Made by a program: the position numbers and the translations under genes. Source: Pedobacter nutrimenti (GTDB lineage: Bacteria > Bacteroidota > Bacteroidia > Sphingobacteriales > Sphingobacteriaceae). Taken from it: a stretch of 64,000 nt of DNA. Below, piece after piece: positions 15,717 to 23,647 of the stretch. The DNA lies in contig NZ_QKLU01000004.1 of NCBI RefSeq assembly GCF_003208655.1, forward strand, positions 248,001 to 312,000, read 5' to 3'. Under the pieces are notes generated by a model. The model was not told the DNA's origin. It did not search any database and worked only from the letters and a program-made list of their open reading frames with translations. Every line of letters starts with the position of its first letter. Position 1 is the first letter of the stretch.

Positions 15717-17639
15717 ATGTATTTCCAGATTTATGATGTAAAATATTGGGGACTGCTTGCTGCGTTTTTTTTAGTTTTCCTCTCAGAAACATCTTCTTCA
15801 CAAACGGTCAACGATATCCTGAACATTCAGGTCAATGGCGTGGATTATTCCCTGAATCAGCACTTGTATATTTACAGAACAAACAAAAAGCTCAGCCCCG
15901 GTTTTATACTTGGTTCTTTAAAGAAAAAAGACTTCAAAACCCTTAGCCAGGACCAATCTTTTAGTGAGCGGCTCCATGTTGCCAAACATTATTGGCTGTT
16001 GGTTAAAGTGAAAAATACTACCGGCCAGGATAACACCTTTTATTATCAATTTAACAGTCAGGTGATCGATTTGGTAGAGGGTTATCAACAGAATGAAAAC
16101 GGCAGGCTGATCAGCTTAGGCACTTCGGGCACCAATATCCCCTTTCAGGCAAGACCCTATAATTATTGCGACATTGTATATCCTGTTCAGCTTAAAGCAG
16201 GTACAACAACGACCATTTTGTTTGTCATCAATAATGACGATGGAGACACCATTCATTTCCTTCCGCAATTAAGATCTGCAAATACTTTTAAAGCAGAAGA
16301 AGAACGTTTTTATCTCGTGGCAGGATTAATTACAGGCTTAATGCTTACAGTGTTTATGCTCAATGTATTTTTTGGACTTTTTCTTAAAGACAAACTTCAC
16401 TTGTTGTATGCGGTGTATATTTTAATTGCCCTTTATGAAATCTATAGCATGAGAGGGCTCGACATCCAATACCTCTACCCCAATTATCCCATTTTGTCTG
16501 GTTACCTGCAAAATTTATCCCCTTCACTTCTGGGGATCCTGATGACCTATATTATGCAATGGTTTTTAAATCAAAAGAAAAGCAACAGCCGCATAAAAAT
16601 ACTGGTTGATGTTGGTTTATGGATTATAATTGCATTGATCCCGGTTAATCTTTTTATTTTCTTTTTTTTAGGGGACAACCGGTTTTTAACCGGCTTATAC
16701 GAAATGGTACTGGCTGTAGTCCTTCTAATTCAATGCCTGCTGTTTATTCTTTCTGCTGTAGAAAAGGTTATCCAAAAATTTGCACCTGCCTGGTTTTACC
16801 TGGCTGCAGTTCTGATATTTTTAATCGGATTAATTGAGTTTATACTGATGGTTTTATTTGGGGACAACCAGGAACTCCTTTTCAAGAGGTTCCCTAACGA
16901 TATTGAAATTGGAATTGTATTGGAAACCTTTGTGATTTTTTTAGGTATCGTATTCAGGTACAATTCCTATAAAACCGAAAAAGAAAACTTAATGAATGAA
17001 TTAAACCGGCACCAGCAGGAACTGATTAAAAAGATTGTCGGCGCTGAAGAAGAAGAGCGTAAAAGATTGGCCCGTGATCTGCATGATGATCTTGGTGCTA
17101 CCTTAAGCACCCTCTCCCTGCATTTAGGAAGTTTAGAAATTAAACATCAGGAACAGTCTGTTTTGGAGCAGTATCAGAATTATAGCCTGAGCCTAAGCAA
17201 TAAAGCTTTTAATGACATGCGTGCCATTGCACACGATCTGCTGCCAAAAGATTTTATGGAAAATGGTTTATTCAATACCATCAACGAAAGGATTGAAGAA
17301 TTAAACCAAAACAGTCCCATTAATTTTGTTCTGATTACCGAAGGAGAGGACGAACATTTACCGGAAGTTTATTCGGTGACCATTTACAGGATTATTAAAG
17401 AACTTTTGGCCAATATCAACAAACATTCCCTGGCCCGTCAGGCTGCCCTACAAATTCTGATTGAACAAGACCGTATCCAGATTATGACCGAAGATGATGG
17501 CATTGGCTTTAATCAACAAAAAAAGGTAAAGGGAATTGGTTTAAAAAATATTCAGGGGCGAGTTGCTTTTTTAAAGGGAACCATACATATAGACAGCAAT
17601 GAAAATGGCACACAAATGATCATAGAAATTCCGCTATAA
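15717..17639 (+). CDS. Sensor histidine kinase of the 7TMR-DISM type
   Basis: A 640-residue membrane sensor kinase. A signal peptide (about 1-28) is followed by a periplasmic 7TMR-DISMED2-like sensory domain (about 35-195), seven transmembrane helices (about 200-420), a coiled linker and a HisKA_3-type dimerisation domain with the phospho-accepting His456 in ARDLHDDLGATLSTL. The HATPase domain follows, with the N box at Asn566 and Asn568, and DDGIGF at 593-598. It senses a periplasmic, probably small-molecule or carbohydrate signal and phosphorylates a NarL-type regulator. The response regulator gene starts 4 bp downstream. Palindrome copy 2 is 58 bp upstream. Confidence 0.92.
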   Translation: MYFQIYDVKYWGLLAAFFLVFLSETSSSQTVNDILNIQVNGVDYSLNQHLYIYRTNKKLSPGFILGSLKKKDFKTLSQDQSFSERLHVAKHYWLLVKVKNTTGQDNTFYYQFNSQVIDLVEGYQQNENGRLISLGTSGTNIPFQARPYNYCDIVYPVQLKAGTTTTILFVINNDDGDTIHFLPQLRSANTFKAEEERFYLVAGLITGLMLTVFMLNVFFGLFLKDKLHLLYAVYILIALYEIYSMRGLDIQYLYPNYPILSGYLQNLSPSLLGILMTYIMQWFLNQKKSNSRIKILVDVGLWIIIALIPVNLFIFFFLGDNRFLTGLYEMVLAVVLLIQCLLFILSAVEKVIQKFAPAWFYLAAVLIFLIGLIEFILMVLFGDNQELLFKRFPNDIEIGIVLETFVIFLGIVFRYNSYKTEKENLMNELNRHQQELIKKIVGAEEEERKRLARDLHDDLGATLSTLSLHLGSLEIKHQEQSVLEQYQNYSLSLSNKAFNDMRAIAHDLLPKDFMENGLFNTINERIEELNQNSPINFVLITEGEDEHLPEVYSVTIYRIIKELLANINKHSLARQAALQILIEQDRIQIMTEDDGIGFNQQKKVKGIGLKNIQGRVAFLKGTIHIDSNENGTQMIIEIPL

Positions 17640-17643
17640 ACTT

Positions 17644-18306
17644 ATGCAAAGAAGTATAGATTCAGAAATACCTATTAGGGTCGTCATTACAGATGATCAC
17701 TCGCTTTTTGCTGATGGGCTGGAGCAAATTATCAATCAGATTAGCGGATTTAGGGTGGTGGCCAAGGTCAATAACGGTCGTGAGCTTTTACAGATTCTCA
17801 ATGGCATGCAACCTGATTTGATTTTGCTGGATATTAATATGCCCGAAATGGACGGACTGGAAAGCGCCATGATGATCAAAAGAAAATTCAATAAATTGAA
17901 GATCATTTTTGTCAGTACGCATTTTGAAGCAGGTTATAAAAACTTTATAAGAGAAAATAACATTGAGGGTTTCATTGCCAAAAACATTACAGCAGTTGAA
18001 TTGAAAGAGGTTCTTAAGCAGGTGATGTCTGGGATTAAAGTGTTGGTTACCCCTACTGAACTTCAATCCAATATCAGGCAAGCACCGGAAACCGATTTTA
18101 TGAAAATGCATAAGCTCACTAAAACAGAAATTGAAATTATTCAACTCATTGCCGAAGGCTATTCTACCAAACTTATTGCCGATAAAAGAGGGCTCAGTCA
18201 TTTGACAGTAGAGTCCCATCGTAAAAATATTTTCCGAAAGCTCCATGCAAAAAACATGGCCGATGTAGTGGCTTTTGCGGTCGTACAGGGAATTTATAAA
18301 AAATAA
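17644..18306 (+). CDS. NarL/FixJ-family response regulator
   Basis: A 220-residue two-domain regulator. The receiver domain (about 11-128) has the acidic pair Asp17-Asp18, the phosphorylation site Asp63 in LLDINMPEMDG, Ser91 and Lys113. The C-terminal LuxR-type helix-turn-helix (about 152-215) reads LTKTEIEIIQLIAEGYSTK, then SHLTVESHRKNIFRKLHAKN. It starts 4 bp after the histidine kinase and is its cognate partner. NarL-type proteins bind DNA as dimers at inverted repeats, so the TACCTGTTTACAGGTA palindromes at 14178 and 15644 are natural candidate sites for it; that link is inference. Confidence 0.94.
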   Translation: MQRSIDSEIPIRVVITDDHSLFADGLEQIINQISGFRVVAKVNNGRELLQILNGMQPDLILLDINMPEMDGLESAMMIKRKFNKLKIIFVSTHFEAGYKNFIRENNIEGFIAKNITAVELKEVLKQVMSGIKVLVTPTELQSNIRQAPETDFMKMHKLTKTEIEIIQLIAEGYSTKLIADKRGLSHLTVESHRKNIFRKLHAKNMADVVAFAVVQGIYKK

Positions 18307-18358
18307 CCAGTATCCGAAAAAATTGGCCTTGATTGGAGGTATGCTAATTTAATTATAC

Positions 18359-19252
18359 ATGACCACAACAATGAGCCGTTACATTGACCCCCTCACCGAT
18401 TTTGGATTTAAACACCTGTTCGGAAGTGAACCAGACAAAGACATTATGATCGGGTTTTTAAATGCCCTCTTTGAAGGGGAGAAACATATTATTGACATCG
18501 TTTACAGCCCTACTGAACACCAGGGAAATCAGAGTACCGAGAAAAGGGTATTTTTTGACCTGACCTGTACGGGAACAGACGGAGAAAAGTTTATCATTGA
18601 AATGCAGCGGGCGCACCAACCCTACTTCAGAGACAGGTGTGTGTTTTCCTTATGCAGATTAATCAGTGCCCAGGTACCTAAAGGAGAAGTTGCCGGGATG
18701 GTTAAGCTAAAAGAAGTTTACCTCATTGGCATTATGGAATTTAAGTTCGAAGAGGATCAAAAGCATTTTATGCACAACATCTCTCTGTTTAACAATAAGA
18801 CCAATAAAGTTTTTTTCAAAGGCATAGGACTTAAGTTTCTGGAATTGGCTAACTTTGATAGAGAGGCGCATGAACTGGAATCAGATCTGGATCGCTGGTT
18901 TTATTTGTTAAAAAACCTGAGCAAATTAGATAAGATGCCCGACTACCTGGATAAAAGAGTGTTCCAGAAGATTTTTAAAATAGCAGAGGTGAGTAAACTA
19001 TCCAAAGAAGAACAGAAGTTATATGAATCAAGTTTACAGGCGAAATTTGATTACCATAATTCTATAGCCTATGCTAAAGAGCTGGCTAAAGAAGAAGGAA
19101 AGCTGGAGGGAAAGCTCGAAGGAAAACTGGAAGGGAGGCACACAGCAACTTTGAATATTGCTTTGGAGCTCAAGAAAAAGGGTCTGGACAATGCTTTTAT
19201 TGCAGAAGTCACCAAGCTTCCTGTGGAAGAAATTGAAAAACTAGACATATAG
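18359..19252 (+). CDS. Rpn-family recombination-promoting nuclease (PD-(D/E)XK)
   Basis: A 297-residue protein, full length for the family. The N-terminus has the conserved IDPLTDFGFKHLFG block (about 9-22); the nuclease core reads VFFDLTCTGTDGEKFIIEMQ, giving catalytic Asp67 and Glu81-x-Gln83. The C-terminus has three 12-bp tandem units encoding Lys-Leu-Glu-Gly (19100-19135) and the helical end VEEIEKLDI. ATG at 18371 (Met5) is an alternative start. Rpn proteins of Escherichia coli nick DNA and promote RecA-independent recombination; they are often linked with mobile DNA, but this one is not bounded by visible transposon ends. A truncated relative is at 6379-6903. Confidence 0.88.
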   Translation: MTTTMSRYIDPLTDFGFKHLFGSEPDKDIMIGFLNALFEGEKHIIDIVYSPTEHQGNQSTEKRVFFDLTCTGTDGEKFIIEMQRAHQPYFRDRCVFSLCRLISAQVPKGEVAGMVKLKEVYLIGIMEFKFEEDQKHFMHNISLFNNKTNKVFFKGIGLKFLELANFDREAHELESDLDRWFYLLKNLSKLDKMPDYLDKRVFQKIFKIAEVSKLSKEEQKLYESSLQAKFDYHNSIAYAKELAKEEGKLEGKLEGKLEGRHTATLNIALELKKKGLDNAFIAEVTKLPVEEIEKLDI

Positions 19253-19385
19253 CCTGATTTCATTTCGGGCTAAATCCCATATCTTTTTGAAACTTACAGA
19301 ACGATTTATCCCTAATCCGATTTTCGGGGATGTTAATCTCTGCTCCCTGGTACACCAACAAAAATGAATCAAAACACTTATTTTC

Positions 19386-19916
19386 ATGTTACTTCAAATT
19401 CAGACAGACAGATTAAAATTACTACCCTTTACGATACAGATTTGTGAAGAAGTATTATCCAGTTCGACTTCATGTCTGACAGATTTAGGTATTAGCCCTG
19501 CTAAAGATTGGCCTGATCTGGAAACTTTGGATACATTGCCAAGAATTTTAAAAAATTTAAATAAAGTCCAATCACCTTCTGGATTTGAATCCTGGATGGT
19601 TATTCATAAAAGCACAAATATTTTAATTGGAGATATTGGATTTAAAGGCTCGCCTAATGAATATGGGGAGATTGATCTTGGCTATGGAATTGTTCAAAGC
19701 GAAACTCAAAAAGGATATGCAAAAGAGGCGGCTTTAGGATTAATAGAATGGGCATTTAAACAAGCCGGAATCAAAGCGATTACTGCAAACTGTTCAAAAG
19801 AAAATTTCACTTCACAAAAAATATTAACTTTTTTAAATTTCACTAAAATTGAAGAGCATCAGGAGATGCTCTATTGGAAGTTATTGTCAAACAACTCTGG
19901 GGGCGTGTCCTATTGA
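19386..19916 (+). CDS. GNAT-family N-acetyltransferase (RimJ/RimL-like)
   Basis: A 176-residue acetyltransferase of the type that acts on protein N-termini or small amines. It starts LLQIQTDRLKLLPF, the usual opening of the RimJ/RimL subgroup. The acetyl-CoA-binding segment is IDLGYGIVQSETQKGYAKEA, and the later ITANCSKENFTSQKILTFLNF fits the end of the fold. It is cytoplasmic; substrate unknown. It is the leftmost gene of a patch of small orphan genes that runs to the defence island. The stretch before it (19253-19385) shows no other gene. Confidence 0.9.
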   Translation: MLLQIQTDRLKLLPFTIQICEEVLSSSTSCLTDLGISPAKDWPDLETLDTLPRILKNLNKVQSPSGFESWMVIHKSTNILIGDIGFKGSPNEYGEIDLGYGIVQSETQKGYAKEAALGLIEWAFKQAGIKAITANCSKENFTSQKILTFLNFTKIEEHQEMLYWKLLSNNSGGVSY

Positions 19917-19961
19917 AAACAGGTTTAAAGGCCTTACCCAATTATGCCAGTTCATTTTCTT

Positions 19962-20432
19962 TTAATCCATTCTGTGCTTATCCGACAAACAAGGTTCTGC
20001 ATATCCTATAATACCCGACTCTTCCAGCTCCATTAACTTACGCCGAACAATGGCATAATCCACATCAACAGGAACATCGATTACAAAATAGGCTTCATTG
20101 GCTTTCTCACTGGAACAACCTAGTATATCAAATTCTTCCCGGATATCATTCGCAGGTGTTTCATCATTAAACATCACCACCTGTACCGTAGAATTACCAG
20201 AATATTCGACAATGTACCTGTAGGTTAAACGTTCCTGTTCCTCATCAAATTCTGCAAAAAAGACATCATTTGCAGCTATGTCCGGGGCATAAAACGGAAT
20301 ACTGTCCAATTTGTAAAGTCCTTTGTCCTGGTCAACTGTTATCGCCCACATGGTTTCCACTGTGTGTTGCTCCAGTACATCACTGTAAAACTGAAAAAGT
20401 ATTTTAATGTGTTCTTCTTTGGGCATGCTCAC
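19962..20432 (-). CDS. DUF4265-like protein
   Basis: A 156-residue acidic soluble protein. The middle reads LYKLDSIPFYAPDIAANDVFFAEFDEEQ, which matches the pattern of DUF4265 proteins, with a conserved Pro-Phe-Tyr-Ala and a following Asn-Asp-Val. The C-terminal half has the alternation expected of a small alpha/beta fold and ends SGIIGYAEP. DUF4265 members are often isolated accessory genes and some occur beside polymorphic toxins, so an immunity role is possible; no toxin is next to it here. The family call is from recalled pattern, not a search. Confidence 0.65.
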   Translation of the reverse strand: MSMPKEEHIKILFQFYSDVLEQHTVETMWAITVDQDKGLYKLDSIPFYAPDIAANDVFFAEFDEEQERLTYRYIVEYSGNSTVQVVMFNDETPANDIREEFDILGCSSEKANEAYFVIDVPVDVDYAIVRRKLMELEESGIIGYAEPCLSDKHRMD

Positions 20433-20539
20433 CTATTTAAAAATTTCCTTTTTGTTGAATGATCTGTTTGAAAAAACAGCTAATATAAAATTCTTCAGCC
20501 AGGTTAAAAACAACCACTCACAGGCTGTATATTTATAAA

Positions 20540-20830
20540 ATGCATATTAACGTTTACACCGTAATCACAATTGCCATTTTCGTACTATATGGTTACTCCT
20601 CATTTAAAACCCATCTGATTATAAAAAACTTAATAAAAACCATTGAAATTCCACGCCATTGGAGTGGCCGTATTCATGTAAAAGAACTTCAGCAGGCCCA
20701 GTTATTGACCAATGATACAACAGCTTTAAAGCAAATAAATGAGGCGATTTTTTTGTTAAATATGAGTAAGTATGTCGTTTATGGAGGATTTACTGTATTT
20801 GTAATTTTAATGCTGTTTAGTAATTTATAA
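20540..20830 (+). CDS. Small two-helix membrane protein
   Basis: A 96-residue protein with a hydrophobic helix at each end (about 5-22 and 75-93) and a soluble middle rich in Gln, Leu and Lys (HVKELQQAQLLTNDTTALKQ). The helices would place both termini on the same side of the membrane with a 50-residue loop. No family recognised. It starts about 107 bp from the divergent DUF4265 gene and is followed by a 113-bp spacer before the next plus-strand gene. Confidence 0.6.
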   Translation: MHINVYTVITIAIFVLYGYSSFKTHLIIKNLIKTIEIPRHWSGRIHVKELQQAQLLTNDTTALKQINEAIFLLNMSKYVVYGGFTVFVILMLFSNL

Positions 20831-20943
20831 GGGGTTTTACTATCCATTACTTTACGGTATGTTTTGAGCGAATTGGCCAAGTTATCACCAAACAAAATGG
20901 TTCAAATGGAAAACTCTAATATTACACAAGATCCAAAAAAGAA

Positions 20944-21420
20944 ATGAGAAGAATATACTATCTATTTGCAATCTGTTTGTGTTTAGGCTATGGATGTCAA
21001 AACAATACCACTGAGCGTTATAGGGTTGGGCAAAAAGACAGTGCGAACTTCACAGTGTTTCTTTCAATGCTTTATCCTAAAGAGCATTTATTAGTCAAAG
21101 TAAACGACCAGATTGTGCTCGAAAAGATTGGCCGGGATACCACAGGCAGTCCGACTGGGGAATATTATTTTCATTATCCTGAGCCTATAAAAAAAATCGA
21201 GGTTACCAGCCGGTACCAGCAAAAAGTATTTCTTAACAAATTGTTTATCGATACATTGACTGATGTTGCCCAAAGAACAGTAGCAATATCCCGGCCCTTC
21301 CCGAAAGGCATGACGAAAACAAATTATAAGCCTTATGGATATGTCCCAATTGATTCATCGGACCGGCATGTTACTTTACTAAACGATGCTGTTTATTATA
21401 AAGGAACTTGGGTATATTAA
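20944..21420 (+). CDS. Small lipoprotein of unknown function
   Basis: A 158-residue protein with a lipoprotein signal: hydrophobic residues 5-16 and the lipobox Leu-Gly-Tyr-Gly-Cys with Cys18. The mature part is mostly beta in character (FTVFLSMLYPKEHLLVKVND, then IKKIEVTSRYQQKVFLNK). No known domain or catalytic site. It is probably fixed in a membrane facing the periplasm. Its 3' end lies 31 bp from the convergent gene 21452-21928. Confidence 0.68.
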   Translation: MRRIYYLFAICLCLGYGCQNNTTERYRVGQKDSANFTVFLSMLYPKEHLLVKVNDQIVLEKIGRDTTGSPTGEYYFHYPEPIKKIEVTSRYQQKVFLNKLFIDTLTDVAQRTVAISRPFPKGMTKTNYKPYGYVPIDSSDRHVTLLNDAVYYKGTWVY

Positions 21421-21451
21421 TGGGTCAGCGCAGGTAACAGTTTTATTTAAT

Positions 21452-21928
21452 TTACACCCGCTCCTTAAAATAGTCGGTAATTTTTTGATCAATATTGGAC
21501 CGGTCAACTCCGAGTACATACCATTGATGTTCTCCGTATTGAAGATCTTTCCAGGCATAATACAGGTCGAAGGAGTCGGAAAGTAATGACGTGTAATCAA
21601 GGTCCAGATACATGCTCATTAATGTGTATAAGGCAGCTGAAGGCTTTTCCTGTCCGGACAGTACCCTTTGTGCCAGATAGGAAACATATCCATTGATGAC
21701 CTGGTCCTGATCAGAATAGTCAATCTCCAGTTCCTCCAATACCTTATCGGTCAAAGTCCACATTTCAAAATAGTCCAGCATTCCGCGCACGCCCGCTAAA
21801 ATGAGCAGGTTTTCTGTTTCATAACCAGCAAGGAGCATATCATATGCCCATTTCACCCAGCCCTCTTCGTTGTGCCTCTTGAGTATTTTATATGCAAGAA
21901 CTTCTGCTGTAGCTGCTACCGGAGTCAT
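21452..21928 (-). CDS. Hypothetical all-helical protein
   Basis: A 158-residue acidic, helical, soluble protein (for example KILKRHNEEGWVKWAYDMLL, and LSGQEKPSAALYTLMSMYLD). No family recognised. It lies 24 bp downstream of the HAD gene on the same strand and is probably in one operon with it. Its size, acidity and location in a block of unrelated small genes are like those of immunity proteins of polymorphic toxins, but no toxin is visible in the window. Confidence 0.6.
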   Translation of the reverse strand: MTPVAATAEVLAYKILKRHNEEGWVKWAYDMLLAGYETENLLILAGVRGMLDYFEMWTLTDKVLEELEIDYSDQDQVINGYVSYLAQRVLSGQEKPSAALYTLMSMYLDLDYTSLLSDSFDLYYAWKDLQYGEHQWYVLGVDRSNIDQKITDYFKERV

Positions 21929-21952
21929 AATTATTTATCAGGAAAACTTAAT

Positions 21953-22462
21953 TCAACGTGTATTTTTCAAATCCCTGTTTTTAAAAAGGTTCTTTTTTAA
22001 TCTTCTTTGAAGAACATTTTTAAGGTCTTTTACCTCATTTAAACCCGTATACGAATTGGTCAGCACTAACCTTTGTTTTAGTGCCTTAGGTAAATCATTT
22101 AGTGATTTATCATCATCAATAATCACAACCTTATTGTAATCAATATTGTTGTGATGTATCCATTCCAATAGTTCGGTTTTTCGGCTGCAGCTAGGGTCGA
22201 AGGATAATTTATGGTCGTTTAATATAGAAAGAAATTTAATTTCTATACCCCTGTTTTTAAACAGCGCTTTCCATTTGTTTACCGTATACCTGTACCTGTG
22301 TGAAGTCGAAAGAATTATTTGATCCTTTGTTTTATAAAGAACTGAATTGAGGATGTCTACTGCTACAGGATTAAATTTATAAAATCCATCTCCCTCTAAT
22401 TCCACGGGTTTATGTGGATTCGCATGTACCATTACACCGTCTATGTCGAGGAAAAAAATCAT
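21953..22462 (-). CDS. HAD-like phosphatase (Swiss-army-knife type)
   Basis: A 169-residue HAD-superfamily protein. Motif I is FFLDIDGVMVH with Asp6 and Asp8; motif II is the Ser/Thr region ILSTSHRYR; the late acidic motif is VVIIDDDKSL near 115-124. The pattern of two early Asp, the short length and no large cap domain fits the HAD subgroup called Swiss-army-knife RNA-repair-like. It could dephosphorylate a nucleic acid end or a small molecule; sequence cannot decide. It is the first gene of a two-gene minus-strand operon with 21452-21928. Confidence 0.75.
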   Translation of the reverse strand: MIFFLDIDGVMVHANPHKPVELEGDGFYKFNPVAVDILNSVLYKTKDQIILSTSHRYRYTVNKWKALFKNRGIEIKFLSILNDHKLSFDPSCSRKTELLEWIHHNNIDYNKVVIIDDDKSLNDLPKALKQRLVLTNSYTGLNEVKDLKNVLQRRLKKNLFKNRDLKNTR

Positions 22463-22630
22463 TTCGGTTTTAAGTTTTTAAATTCCTGTTGTGTGAATGG
22501 TTTTGATATTATTGGATGAACAATAACAACGAAGATAAAAGATTTAATCACTTGTTAAACAAGAAATACCCAGGACTTTGTATATTCAGAAATACATTTC
22601 TGACAAAAAGTACATGCTAAAAAGTAAAAT

Positions 22631-23137
22631 ATGATCCGTTTAACATTTGACAAAACAGGCACTGGGCATGACGATTTATTCTTAAGAATTGGTACCGAGC
22701 CAGCTTATTTAAAAACTGCCGACAGTTACTATCTATTTGATTTTCTAGAAATCAGCGATGAGGAAATTAAAAGCAAAAATTTAAAAGGTCAGCAGCTTCT
22801 GTCATTTGGGCTCATTAGGCTACTTGACTATTGGACCAGCAGAATTACATCTATTGAACCAGGGCAATGTACATTTTTACCATTTGACCTTTCTGACGAA
22901 TACATTGGCGGCCTTTTAATTGAAGCCAGGACAACTGATTTTAAGCTTAAACCTGTTTGGACCGATCAAATTCATGGTTATGCAGTTGGGCAGTCTAACC
23001 TGGATGCTCAAATTAAAAACAACGATCTGTTATTTAAGCATGAGGTAGAAACTGAATGGATAATTGATCAACAAACTTTATTGGGTGACTTGGAACTGAG
23101 CAAAAAAGATTTGTCTGAACATCTTCACCCTCACTGA
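22631..23137 (+). CDS. Hypothetical protein of the orphan-gene patch
   Basis: A 168-residue soluble protein of mixed alpha/beta character with no signal peptide. The middle reads GLIRLLDYWTSRITSIEPGQ, then FLPFDLSDEYIGGLLIEART. I recognise no family. Isolated small cytoplasmic proteins of this sort in Bacteroidota are often immunity proteins, but that is only a guess. It lies between the divergent HAD gene and the truncated lipoprotein at 23282 and has about 140 bp of featureless AT-rich DNA behind it. Confidence 0.55.
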   Translation: MIRLTFDKTGTGHDDLFLRIGTEPAYLKTADSYYLFDFLEISDEEIKSKNLKGQQLLSFGLIRLLDYWTSRITSIEPGQCTFLPFDLSDEYIGGLLIEARTTDFKLKPVWTDQIHGYAVGQSNLDAQIKNNDLLFKHEVETEWIIDQQTLLGDLELSKKDLSEHLHPH

Positions 23138-23281
23138 TCAATCCGTTGGTCCAGTGTTTCCAGCTACGGATTCTTTTATAGATTCCGACATATTATTTTC
23201 CTTCCACTAATAATTTTGAAAAATTCACACGATTAACGATTAATATTATAACTTAGGTTTAAAGTTACATCTCTAATAACT

Positions 23282-23467
23282 ATGAATTTAAAAATTAACC
23301 TCTCTCCAAGGCATTTCTATGTCCTAACGGTTTTGTTGACAATTCTTTTGTCCTTCAATTCCTGTAAAAAAAATGAAAAATCGGTACAACTGACTAATGA
23401 AGCCAATGATGCAAAAGCATGGTTTATTCATCAATCGAGTTCTAATGTGAGCTATAAAGTTGTTTAA
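23282..23467 (+). CDS. Short lipoprotein, probably a truncated gene
   Basis: A 61-residue product: a signal with hydrophobic residues 13-25 and a lipobox-like Phe-Asn-Ser-Cys near residue 28, followed by only about 30 polar residues. Secreted lipoproteins of this kind are normally longer, so the gene seems to have lost its 3' part, which may be linked to the adjacent arrival of the defence island. The next frame (23475) begins 8 bp after its stop. It may be the N-terminal stub of an uptake or adhesion lipoprotein. Confidence 0.45.
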   Translation: MNLKINLSPRHFYVLTVLLTILLSFNSCKKNEKSVQLTNEANDAKAWFIHQSSSNVSYKVV

Positions 23468-23474
23468 GGTGAGA

Positions 23475-23627
23475 ATGGTTTATAAGCCGACATTTGATCC
23501 TAAACTTAAAATTAATGCCCCCAGAAGGGAATTTTACTTTGAACTCAAGGAAGATACCATTGGAAATCCAAAACAAATTTTAGCATTGTTTAAAAAGTAT
23601 GAGATGAGCCGAACTTTTAATAAATAA
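23475..23627 (+). CDS. Small ORF directly upstream of the SIR2 gene
   Basis: ATG at 23475 opens a 50-codon frame ending with TAA at 23625-23627. The product is basic and soluble, begins MVYKPTFDPKLKINAPRREF and ends FKKYEMSRTFNK. The codon use and the alternation of charged and hydrophobic residues look like real protein. It lies between the lipoprotein stub and the SIR2 gene, whose start is 20 bp downstream. It may be a small defence-associated protein, the end of a decayed gene, or chance. No family is recognised. Confidence 0.35.
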   Translation: MVYKPTFDPKLKINAPRREFYFELKEDTIGNPKQILALFKKYEMSRTFNK

Positions 23628-23647
23628 GTTATTTAATCCAATAAAAT

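Noticed and set aside
17788..18246. Minus-strand frame of 152 codons
   Set aside because: Antisense to the response regulator, which has all receiver and HTH motifs.
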